From a virus, in the IMG/VR virus record IMGVR_UViG_3300044971_004948, positions 1 through 40,094 of that record: a stretch of 40,094 bases of DNA; one strand, 5' to 3'. Positions within the stretch are counted from its first letter, which is position 1, and every line of letters starts with the position of its first letter. The notes under the pieces were generated by a model. That model was not told the DNA's origin. It worked only from the letters and a program-made list of their open reading frames with translations, and ran no database searches. Shown piece after piece: positions 31,491-38,506 of this stretch. Position numbers and translations under genes: made by a program.

Positions 31491-32075
31491 ATGGCAGTCG
31501 TTGTGGAAAGGAGCCGTCTTGGCTGTAGTGCTTCAGGTCTGGCTCAGTCCCTTGTGGTGGTTGCAGCCGGCAGTCGGCATCTCGATTGGTCCGTTGAGGC
31601 GGTGGCGCTTTCGCTGCTGCAGTGCTCTAGCCCGCGGCTGGTGCATGCGGTGTTCCATGGCGCAGCTCGTGGCGCTGATGCACTTGTCGATCGGGCTGCG
31701 CGCCGGCTGGGTCTGCCCGTGCGGGCGGTTCCAGCCGAGTGGTCCCGTTATGGCCGATCGGCTGGTCCGCGTCGCAACGCGGTGATGCTTCAGCAGGCGC
31801 ATGCTCTGGCAGCAGCGCGTTCCACCGCAGCCCATGCCGTTGGCGTGTTGGTCTTGCTGTTCCCGGGTGGGTCGGGCACCGCCTCTCTGCGCCGGCTGGC
31901 TTCCGGCAGTGCTGGGGCGGTTCCGGTTGAGCTGGCTTTTGTGAGCAACACCCCGGCCACGGCTGCTGCGAGCACCGCAGGGAGCTCCGCGCCGGGCACC
32001 TCCAGTCTCCGCCCCTGGCAAGGGCTTCGCGAGCTGGCCACCCAGGGCTCATCCCAGCGGTCAGCGGTGCTGTAG
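31491..32075 (+). CDS. SLOG/DUF2493-like Rossmann-type protein
   Basis: 194 residues from ATG 31491. The core is LVVVAAGSRHLDW (strand plus glycine loop), VHAVFHGAARGADALVDRAA (strand, then GGARGAD-like loop) and VLVLLFPGGSGTASLRRLA. This is the arrangement of SLOG and DPRA/YspA-like proteins, which bind nucleotides or nucleotide-derived signals and are common in phages and in signal-dependent defence loci. The last ~30 residues are low-complexity and are encoded by structured repeat copy B, so the original end may have been lost. No effector partner is obvious. Confidence 0.65.
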   Translation: MAVVVERSRLGCSASGLAQSLVVVAAGSRHLDWSVEAVALSLLQCSSPRLVHAVFHGAARGADALVDRAARRLGLPVRAVPAEWSRYGRSAGPRRNAVMLQQAHALAAARSTAAHAVGVLVLLFPGGSGTASLRRLASGSAGAVPVELAFVSNTPATAAASTAGSSAPGTSSLRPWQGLRELATQGSSQRSAVL

Positions 32076-32110
32076 CCCGGCTCTTCGCCAGCCCTTGCCA
32101 GCCGGGGCGG
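32009..32110 (+). ncRNA. structured repeat copy B, upstream of 92-residue protein gene
   Basis: Outer stem CCGCCCC (32009-32015) with GGGGCGG (32104-32110). T32016 and GGCAAGGG (32017-32024) pair with CCCTTGCC and A (32092-32100). Side element CTTCGCGAG is at 32025-32033. Inner stem CTGGC (32034-32038) pairs with GCCAG (32087-32091), and the bulge GCC is at 32101-32103. Same plan and bulge position as copy A, but different outer-stem bases that still pair. It overlaps the 3' end of the SLOG-like gene and ends 43 bp before ATG 32154. Confidence 0.6.
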
Positions 32111-32153
32111 TCCTGGAGGCGTCCCGTCGCTGCGCCTGCAGGCGTTTACGGCC

Positions 32154-32432
32154 ATGTCTCACAGGATCTCGGTTGCCAGTTATCAGCCCAGTGCCTTGAT
32201 TCGCAGTGCACTCAAGGAGTTGCAGCTGTTGATGCTCTGGGAGCGCCATGGCAAGTCCATCGATCCCCGCTGCACACCGTGCAGTGAGGAGGAAGTGGCG
32301 ATCCTCGAGGAGGAGCTGATCCCGATGATGCAGTTCTTCCTAGCTCGCACAGAGGAGATCGCGATGGAGCGTTTTCTCTCGTTCGAGGCTGATGTCGCCA
32401 GGGCAGAAGCCCAATGGCTGCCATCGGCCTGA
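32154..32432 (+). CDS. small helical protein, hypothetical
   Basis: 92 residues from ATG 32154. Mostly helical: ALIRSALKELQLLMLWERHG, then SEEEVAILEEELIPMMQFFL and an acidic C-terminal helix. Two cysteines (RCTPC) lie near residue 40. No family recognised. It has its own leader repeat (copy B) and a strong terminator 9 bp after its stop, so it is probably a single-gene transcript. Confidence 0.6.
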   Translation: MSHRISVASYQPSALIRSALKELQLLMLWERHGKSIDPRCTPCSEEEVAILEEELIPMMQFFLARTEEIAMERFLSFEADVARAEAQWLPSA

Positions 32433-32441
32433 AGGTGCCAG

Positions 32442-32467
32442 GCCGGCCTTTGTGGCCGGCTTTTCCC
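32442..32467 (+). terminator. intrinsic terminator after 32154-32432
   Basis: Perfect 7-bp stem GCCGGCC/GGCCGGC (32442-32448 with 32454-32460), loop TTTGT, followed by TTTTCCC. It lies 9 bp after the stop codon. The convergent gene ending at 32478 may also use the stem. Confidence 0.8.
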
Positions 32468-32477
32468 TTCCAGCTCT

Positions 32478-32759
32478 TCAGTTCAGATAGCCCCTGGCGT
32501 TGCAGGTCTTGTAGGCCGTGGCCTGGGCGTCGTCGGGCCAATCCTTTCCGAAAGCGAGGGTGGCGATTGCGGCGTTGATCCGATCAGACGCCCAGATTCC
32601 TCCGTTGGCTTTGAGGCCAGCACGGCAGAGAGCCCGTAAAGCGGCCTCTTCGTGAGAGGTGAGAGCACGGGCAGGCTCACCTGTGCAAATCAGCAAGGTC
32701 AGCACGACGCCAGTCGCGGCTGCCAGGGTGGCCTTGAAGCGATCGCAGTCGACTCCCAT
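32478..32759 (-). CDS. small secreted protein, hypothetical
   Basis: 93 residues. The N-terminal ~33 residues are a signal peptide (RFKATLAAATGVVLTLLICT, cleavage near ARA-LTS). The mature ~60 residues (EEAALRALCRAGLKANGGIW, then FGKDWPDDAQATAYKTC) contain two cysteines and two helices. It should act in the periplasm or outside the cell; no function is known. It is convergent with 32154-32432 and faces away from the next plus-strand gene. Confidence 0.65.
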   Translation of the reverse strand: MGVDCDRFKATLAAATGVVLTLLICTGEPARALTSHEEAALRALCRAGLKANGGIWASDRINAAIATLAFGKDWPDDAQATAYKTCNARGYLN

Positions 32760-32864
32760 CGGCTTGGGGGCAAGGGCCTGGCTTCTTCAGCATGCGCGGC
32801 CACATCAAGGTGCCACAAGTTGGTCTGCCATTCGGACAGCTGAGCTCAGCACGGCCCAGCATGC

Positions 32865-32931
32865 CCACCTCCTCGGCGGCGGCAAGGGTTTCACGAGCCG
32901 GCTGCGCCGGCCCTTGCCTTGCCTGCGGTGG
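32865..32931 (+). ncRNA. structured repeat copy C, upstream of 71-residue protein gene
   Basis: GGCAAGGG (32881-32888) pairs with CCCTTGCC (32911-32918). Side element TTTCACGAG is at 32889-32897. Inner stem CCGGC (32898-32902) pairs with GCCGG (32906-32910), closed by a TGC loop, and the bulge TTG is at 32919-32921. Compared with copies A and B, the inner stem has changed on both strands (T-A to C-G), which keeps pairing. The outer stem is weak. It ends 36 bp before ATG 32968. Confidence 0.55.
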
Positions 32932-32967
32932 CGGGCTTGCGGCTGGTCGTTCCTCGCCTCACCTTCC

Positions 32968-33183
32968 ATGGCGGTCACCACCCAACAGCGCTGCGAGATC
33001 CGTGCCGTTGCCGTTCACTGCTATGCCGATGGCATCAAGCAGCCCGGTCACTCACGGGTCACGATCTTCTTCGGGCGCAGCGGTCGCCCGGTCAAGAAGA
33101 TGCGTCTGATGCCTGCTGAGCTGGCCTACGCGATCGCTCGCCGCCTGCAGGGTCGCCGCATTGGCACCGTCTCTGTGATCTGA
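32968..33183 (+). CDS. small basic protein, hypothetical
   Basis: 71 residues from ATG 32968. Seen: RAVAVHCYADGIKQPGHSRV, then TIFFGRSGRPVKKMRLMPAE and a basic helix (AYAIARRLQGRR). The strand-strand-helix pattern with many Arg/Lys residues suggests nucleic-acid binding. No family recognised. Flanked by leader repeat copy C and a strong terminator, so probably transcribed alone. Confidence 0.6.
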   Translation: MAVTTQQRCEIRAVAVHCYADGIKQPGHSRVTIFFGRSGRPVKKMRLMPAELAYAIARRLQGRRIGTVSVI

Positions 33184-33193
33184 GCGTCAGCTG

Positions 33194-33224
33194 GCACCCA
33201 GGCCAATCGCCTGGGTGCTTTTCC
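33194..33224 (+). terminator. intrinsic terminator after 32968-33183
   Basis: Perfect 10-bp stem GCACCCAGGC (33194-33203) with GCCTGGGTGC (33209-33218), loop CAATC, then TTTTCC. It lies 10 bp after the stop and abuts the convergent gene ending at 33226, which may share it. Confidence 0.85.
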
Positions 33225-33225
33225 G

Positions 33226-34149
33226 CTACGACAAGATGCCCTCTCCGGTGACCCTGGTTAGGAACGAGGCGAGTTGGGCCGCGTCCTTGAGTTTTCGCGT
33301 CTGGCCACAGCCAATGTGCGGGCACTTCAGGTAGTAATAGTCGAGGATGTTTCCCTCTTCTGCTGTTTTCTTTTCTTGCAAGACAAGTGGGAGTCCGTGA
33401 ATGGGGCAGTTAACGTCAATATCTTGAGCCCCAATGACCTGGCTCATCCGCTTCTCGATGACTTTGAGAGCCGGTTTCTGGGACGTGATGAGCGTGAAAT
33501 GATCGCGTGTGATCTCAAGCTCAGGAATACCTGCCTTGTGAAGAAGGCCAAAGTCTTGGTCGCTGAAGGAAAGGGTTCCGTTGCAGCGGCCTGGGGTGCC
33601 CTCTGGAATATAGAAGTTTGTGCAAGCCCAGAAGTAGTCCTGCATGGTGACGATCGCGCCCTTGGGTTGGTTGCGCCGATTGAGATACATGGGCGCTCTG
33701 CACTTTGGGCAGCGCTTCATGCGGACTGCTGGGCCGCGTGACCAGTCCAGAATGTGCAGATAGTCCTGAGACAGCGAGGTCGCGGACGCCTCGCTCGTTT
33801 CGGCAAGAATCTCTGATGTCGTTTCTTCTGAACGGGCTTGTTGGTGCTCTTCGGCTAGATCAACAGCCTGTTGCCTGAGCTCATCAAGCTGTTCTTGATC
33901 ACTTTTGTTGAGTTGTCCATCACGTCTCAGCTTCCGTTCGAGATCGGTGATCTCTCCGTCGGTCTCGTGGATGTTGTGACGGATCTCCTCGGAAGGACGG
34001 CTCGTGCTTCCCTGTGATGATGTCACCTTGGCCCAGTCTTCTCTGAGTGACTGAACAAAGGCTTCGACGCCTCGCTGTACAGCACGTACAGCAGTTTTGA
34101 TGATGGCTCCCGAGCCCGGGAGGATTGAATCGAGGAATTTGAGGAACAT
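33226..34149 (-). CDS. coiled-coil protein with zinc-ribbon-like cysteines, partner of 34153-35622
   Basis: 307 residues. The N-terminal helix (FLKFLDSILPGSGAIIKTAV) may be amphipathic. Residues ~55-110 are a charged coiled coil (DLERKLRRDGQLNKSDQEQL). From residue ~140 come RCPKCRAPMYLNRRNQPKG and WACTNFYIPEGTPGRCNG, a four-cysteine zinc-ribbon pattern, and later NCPIHGLPLV and LKCPHIGCGQTRKL, a second set. It resembles proteins with topoisomerase-type zinc ribbons that contact DNA. It is separated by 3 bp from the upstream nuclease-like gene, so the two form one unit. No family name can be given. Confidence 0.65.
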   Translation of the reverse strand: MFLKFLDSILPGSGAIIKTAVRAVQRGVEAFVQSLREDWAKVTSSQGSTSRPSEEIRHNIHETDGEITDLERKLRRDGQLNKSDQEQLDELRQQAVDLAEEHQQARSEETTSEILAETSEASATSLSQDYLHILDWSRGPAVRMKRCPKCRAPMYLNRRNQPKGAIVTMQDYFWACTNFYIPEGTPGRCNGTLSFSDQDFGLLHKAGIPELEITRDHFTLITSQKPALKVIEKRMSQVIGAQDIDVNCPIHGLPLVLQEKKTAEEGNILDYYYLKCPHIGCGQTRKLKDAAQLASFLTRVTGEGILS

Positions 34150-34152
34150 GGA

Positions 34153-35622
34153 TCAGTTGGCGGTGCGAGGGCTCAGGGCTGCGCCAGGTGTTGCTTTCGC
34201 GTAACTGCGGATGAAGCCATACGCAAAGCGGTACCCGATGATCCCCACGGCAATCGCTGGGTTCGCCATGCACAGCGACACGGTTGCCATCGTCCCAAGG
34301 GTTCTGGGGGTGATATCCCGGAAGGCTTCTTCCGGGGTTTGTTGGCCATTGAGGACCGCGCCAAAGCAGCGCACCATGTCAACGCCGACAACGCCAGCAC
34401 CCGCTGCCACCGGATTGGCACCCAATAGGGCCTGGGTTGTGGCCATGACCCCAGCGCGGCCAAAGCTTCTCAGTGCGCCGTCCTTGGCACGCGCCGGGAT
34501 CGATCTGAGAATGGTTTCAGAACGAGCGCTGTCGCCCCGGGCGATGGCCCCAAGGCATTCCGCAAACCCACCCGCGGCGCTCATGCCTGCACCTGCCATC
34601 GCCCCAGCCGTTAGGGTCTGAGCAGCAGCAGCGACCCTTTCGCTGATGACTTGTTGCTGCACATGCTTTTGCTGGTTGTCGACGTACTCCTGCGGATCCT
34701 GTGCGATCTGACGAGCCTCCTGTTGAGAGAAGGCCACTCGCACGCGTTGGTCCGGTGACGTGTAGGTGGGGCTGCCGCCGTTCACTGAGCCTGCTTCCAG
34801 ATTGTGCAACTTGTGCATCTCTCCGTAACGATCGTTGCTGATCGAACTGCTGACGTATTGATGGCTGCCTGATTTCACTTGAATCTCGTCGACAACATCA
34901 CCTGTCCGCAGGTCGACGATCTGGATGTCAGGTGAGTTCTGTGACGTGCTTCCACCAAAGGATTCTGTGCTAACGGCCCGATAGGGGCTCTCCGTAGCCG
35001 CGGCCTGGGCATTGAAGGTGTTGATCACCTTGTGCTCAGCTGCAAAGCCCTGCGAGTTGGGGTTGCCACTGAGCTCGCCGTGATTGGTGATTAATCCATT
35101 GCCAGGCGATGCCGTGGTCTTCAGTGTCTGGTTCCAGGTCGGATCGTTCTGAATTCGTTCGGCTGCGATCGCTCGCTCGGCTGCGGCCGCGCCAGCGTGA
35201 TAGGCCACACCAGCTGCCACGCCTCGCTCCAGGCTCAGCTGCTGATCGTCAAGTACCTCCAAGACATCTTCATCCACTTCTTTGATTCGATACATTCGTT
35301 GCCTGAGACAGGCTTTCTGGAATTGCAAAGCGATCTGGATGCTGCTCTGACAGATCTGGCGGAGTTGATCGGCTAGCCACTGAGGGACTTGGACATCGCT
35401 GCGAACCAGCGCTGATGTCATGCAGGTGGTCTCTGGTGAAAAGCGAACACAGAATCCTCTGTTGGTCCTCACCCAGAGCTTCTTCTTGTCAAGAAAGGCA
35501 TGACCGCTGAACTGATCCAGGTCTTGGCGGGTGCTGGCGAGTTGCAGAATCCCCGTGGCTACAGCGTTTTCAAAGCAGTCCTGGGTCGCGTCCAGGAACT
35601 CCTTGTCGACCAAGTAGGCCAT
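34153..35622 (-). CDS. PD-(D/E)XK nuclease-like protein with C-terminal membrane-type helices
   Basis: 489 residues. Residues ~1-130 are of unknown fold. About 130-175 are alanine-rich. Residues ~190-260 carry FAAEHKVINTFNAQ, SPDIQIVDLRTGDVVDEIQV and KSGSHQYV. An upstream Glu, then a D...EIQVK core, is the pattern of PD-(D/E)XK nucleases. From about 335 the chain has hydrophobic, glycine-rich segments (AGAMAGAGMSAAGGFAECLG; TLGTMATVSLCMANPAIAVG) typical of membrane or pore-forming helices. A nuclease tethered to or delivered through a membrane is suggested. Co-transcribed with the zinc-ribbon protein; possible defence or toxin unit. Confidence 0.6.
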   Translation of the reverse strand: MAYLVDKEFLDATQDCFENAVATGILQLASTRQDLDQFSGHAFLDKKKLWVRTNRGFCVRFSPETTCMTSALVRSDVQVPQWLADQLRQICQSSIQIALQFQKACLRQRMYRIKEVDEDVLEVLDDQQLSLERGVAAGVAYHAGAAAAERAIAAERIQNDPTWNQTLKTTASPGNGLITNHGELSGNPNSQGFAAEHKVINTFNAQAAATESPYRAVSTESFGGSTSQNSPDIQIVDLRTGDVVDEIQVKSGSHQYVSSSISNDRYGEMHKLHNLEAGSVNGGSPTYTSPDQRVRVAFSQQEARQIAQDPQEYVDNQQKHVQQQVISERVAAAAQTLTAGAMAGAGMSAAGGFAECLGAIARGDSARSETILRSIPARAKDGALRSFGRAGVMATTQALLGANPVAAGAGVVGVDMVRCFGAVLNGQQTPEEAFRDITPRTLGTMATVSLCMANPAIAVGIIGYRFAYGFIRSYAKATPGAALSPRTAN

Positions 35623-35676
35623 CTCTGGGGCCGTGGCACAGCTAGATCCAGCCTGGCCTGGCTGGGCCTGTTTTGG

Positions 35677-36483
35677 CTATTCGATCCGAACCTGCACCAT
35701 TAGGTGGCCGCGGCCATGCCCGCCACTTCCCAGTTCGGCGAGGGCCCAGCCTTCACCGGCGCCGCCAAGGGGTTCTGGCTTCCGGCATCCATTCTTGCGA
35801 AACGCCTCGGCAGCCCGCCACAGCGCCTTCTTGAAGGCTGGTCTGGCAGCAGGCTCAAGCCTGTCCGCAACCTCTCTTGAGCTCAGCAGGGCTGGCTTCG
35901 TCGGCTTCGGGTTTGGTTCCGGGGCTGATGGCCGGTGCTGCTCCGCCTGTAACCGCTGCCGCCAGGTGGTCTCGATCTGCTCGGGCTTGGTGCGCAGAAA
36001 CGACACGAGGGCTTGGCTGGCCTTCTTGGTCAACGGATCCACCCCCCATGCGGTGGCTTCGCCGCTCAACCACCAGCTCGCCAGTGCGGGCTCGCTGATG
36101 GCGTCCTCGATGGCGGCAGTGCTCCAGCCTCTCTGCATCAGAAGGAACAGGCGCACCAGTCGGAGGTTTGGTTGCGTCCCGGTTTTCCAGTTCAGGTAGG
36201 CGATCTGGCTTTGACCTACCTGCAGAAACAGGCTTTCCGCCGTCAGCTGGCCTGCTGGCTGGCTTGCCTGCCGTTCATGGGGCCAGCGAAAGCCGTAAGG
36301 ACGCAGCACTTCCGCGAGCTGCTTGAAGGCAGCGCCAGGCTTTGCGCTCTCTTGCGGCGGCGCTGGGTTCTGCTCGGCTTGCCATCGCCATGGCGCGCTG
36401 ATACCGATCAGAGGCGGCTCTCTGTAGTTCGGCTCTTCTGAGTCACGGCTAAGACGGTCCTCGCCGGTGGCCCGATGTGTCAT
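35677..36483 (-). CDS. unknown protein, paralogue of 36560-37063
   Basis: 268 residues. The first ~60 are proline-rich and disordered. About 80-150 (LTAESLFLQVGQSQIAYLNW, GWSTAAIEDAISEPALASWW) looks like a helical, DNA-binding-type domain. The C-terminal ~55 (AFKKALWRAAEAFRKNGCRK, then PLGGAGEGWALAELGSGGHG) match the other gene's end. Both regions align by eye to the 167-residue neighbour, so the pair arose by duplication and divergence. No known family. Closeness to the attachment site suggests a role in recombination or element regulation, but this is only positional. Confidence 0.6.
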   Translation of the reverse strand: MTHRATGEDRLSRDSEEPNYREPPLIGISAPWRWQAEQNPAPPQESAKPGAAFKQLAEVLRPYGFRWPHERQASQPAGQLTAESLFLQVGQSQIAYLNWKTGTQPNLRLVRLFLLMQRGWSTAAIEDAISEPALASWWLSGEATAWGVDPLTKKASQALVSFLRTKPEQIETTWRQRLQAEQHRPSAPEPNPKPTKPALLSSREVADRLEPAARPAFKKALWRAAEAFRKNGCRKPEPLGGAGEGWALAELGSGGHGRGHLMVQVRIE

Positions 36484-36559
36484 CGGGTGTCGATCTGCGC
36501 TTATTTCAGGCTAGCCGCTGTACGTGGAGTGCAATCAGCTCTGGCCACTACAGGTGGTG

Positions 36560-37063
36560 CTACTGCGAGAGCTGCCTCCTGACCATGTGCCCCCCGTGAT
36601 GCCCTCCAGCGCCGATTGAGACGAGCTGCCAGTCGTTGTGTTGCCCGCCCAACGGAACCGGCAGCAGGTCAGGGTTCTTACGGGCGCGCCCGGCCGCACG
36701 ATTCAACGCTTTCTCGAACGCCTTGAGGCTGTGGTGCTTGCCGAGATCCTGCGCCTCTCTCTCCAGGATCTCCAGGGCCTCCCGGGATGGCATGGAGGGG
36801 CCATAGCTCTGGGCTGTGTCCGGTTCGGAGAGTTCGTTGCGTTCCCGTTTCTGCTGCTGCTCGATCCACCGCCGAGCCAGGGCGGCTTCGCTGCTCTGCT
36901 TAGCCAGCACTTCTGAAGGCCAGCCGCTGCCAAGAGCGCTCATCGCGGCCTGGATCTCCAGCATGGGCAGCGACCCCACGCGCCAGGCCATGTATTGGAG
37001 CCTGCTGTAGCCGGCTTCTGCGAAGAGCCTCTCAGCCGGTGTCAGGGGGTCATCAGCCGCCAC
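36560..37063 (-). CDS. unknown protein, paralogue of 35677-36483
   Basis: 167 residues. It aligns by eye along its whole length to the last ~190 residues of the neighbouring product: LTPAERLFAEAGYSRLQYMA matches LTAESLFLQVGQSQIAYLNW, and AFEKALNRAAGRARKNPDLL and IGAGGHHGGHMV match the other C-terminus. It lacks the disordered N-terminus. It is the gene nearest the left arm-type repeats, with its start only ~57 bp from them, a place often used by excision or regulatory proteins. Function unknown. Confidence 0.6.
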   Translation of the reverse strand: MAADDPLTPAERLFAEAGYSRLQYMAWRVGSLPMLEIQAAMSALGSGWPSEVLAKQSSEAALARRWIEQQQKRERNELSEPDTAQSYGPSMPSREALEILEREAQDLGKHHSLKAFEKALNRAAGRARKNPDLLPVPLGGQHNDWQLVSIGAGGHHGGHMVRRQLSQ

Positions 37064-37119
37064 GGCTGGTCGTTCTGTGGCTTGACGAGCCTATGGGGAT
37101 CGACCCTTTCAGGCCAGCG

Positions 37120-37361
<242 letters not shown>

Positions 37362-37365
37362 TCCG

Positions 37366-38505
37366 GTGCCCCCCTCCGACCCCTGGCTGGCCCGCCAGAA
37401 CGCTGCTCTGAAGCTGAAAGGTCACGGGGTCACCCTCGATGTGGCAGGCGGTCGGGTGCGTCTGCGGGCGACCATGCCGCCGCGGCCGACAGACCCGCCC
37501 GGCGCTGAGCCCAGGCAGCACCGCATCAGCACCGGTCTTGCCTACCCGGATCAGGCCACGGAGTCGCTGCAGCTGGCTGAGCAGCTGGGCAATGCACTGG
37601 AGCGCCATCGCCTCGGGCTGGAGGCATTCGATTGGGCTCCCTGGATGCCCAGAGGGCGTCAGAGGAAGCCGGCGGCCGTTCCAGACCAGCCGGAGGGGAT
37701 CAGCGGCCGGCAGGCCATCCGGATCACCCATCAGTGGTGGAGAAAGCAACGCCGCAGAGGCCCCTCAGCGGACGACAGCTGGAAGGTGGATTACGACGCT
37801 CCCTTGGCGCCGCTGCTGGACATCGGCCCTCTGTTGCCTGAGCACCTGGTGGCTTTGGTGGAAGCAACGCCATCCGGCAGCCGCTCACGACGGCGGTCAT
37901 CCCAGGCCGCGGCCACCGTTGCCCGTGCGCTCGATTGGCCCGATGCACTGGTGTCCCAACTGCGGGAACTTGGCAAGGGTTACAGCGCGTCCCGCAGCCA
38001 GGCGCCCCGTGATCTGCCCAAGGATGAGGCGATCGAAGCCTTGATCGATCGACTCTCAGCCGCGTGGCAGTGGCCTGTTGCGGTTGCCGCTGTGTACGGC
38101 TGCCGGCCCCATGAAGCGCTGCTGTTCGCTGAGGTGCAACCGTCCGGACTGCTGCGCATTGCCGATGGCAAGACCGGGGCCCGCCAGTCGCTGGCTTTGC
38201 CCCCCGAATGGATCGAGCGTTGGTCCCTGCACAACAAGCGGCTGCCTGCGTTCAATCCCGAGCGAAGCCACCGTGACGTGGGTGCACTGATGGGTCAGGC
38301 ATTCCGCCGGGCTGGCGCAGAGTTCCAGCCCTACGACCTGCGTCATGCCTGGGCTGTGAGGGCGATTCACAACCCGAAGATCTCCCCATCGCTGGCCGCC
38401 AAGTCGATGGGCCACAGCCTTGCAGTGCACAGCAGCGTCTACCAGCGCTGGTTTGACGCCCACGAGATGGAGTCGCTCCAGGCCGTTCTCAGGGCAGCGT
38501 CCTGA
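37366..38505 (+). CDS. int: tyrosine recombinase/integrase
   Basis: 379 residues from GTG 37366. The N-terminal ~75 residues resemble an arm-binding domain, followed by a core-binding helical domain (about 80-215). Catalytic residues: Arg in YGCRPHE (about 247), Lys in DGKTG (about 267), YDLRHAW (323-329, with Tyr replacing the first His of HxxR), GH in SMGHS (349-350) and the nucleophile Tyr359 in SVYQRWF. It lies 5 bp after the last arm-type repeat. It should integrate and excise DNA at the tRNA-Arg core. Because the core and arms lie to its left, it probably belongs to the element extending to the right. Confidence 0.9.
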   Translation: MPPSDPWLARQNAALKLKGHGVTLDVAGGRVRLRATMPPRPTDPPGAEPRQHRISTGLAYPDQATESLQLAEQLGNALERHRLGLEAFDWAPWMPRGRQRKPAAVPDQPEGISGRQAIRITHQWWRKQRRRGPSADDSWKVDYDAPLAPLLDIGPLLPEHLVALVEATPSGSRSRRRSSQAAATVARALDWPDALVSQLRELGKGYSASRSQAPRDLPKDEAIEALIDRLSAAWQWPVAVAAVYGCRPHEALLFAEVQPSGLLRIADGKTGARQSLALPPEWIERWSLHNKRLPAFNPERSHRDVGALMGQAFRRAGAEFQPYDLRHAWAVRAIHNPKISPSLAAKSMGHSLAVHSSVYQRWFDAHEMESLQAVLRAAS

Positions 38506-38506
38506 T

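Noticed and set aside
31270-31785. Plus-strand open frame starting MTFLGSS
   Set aside because: It runs through structured repeat copy A and overlaps the SLOG-like gene in another frame; no family resemblance and composition suggests a chance frame.
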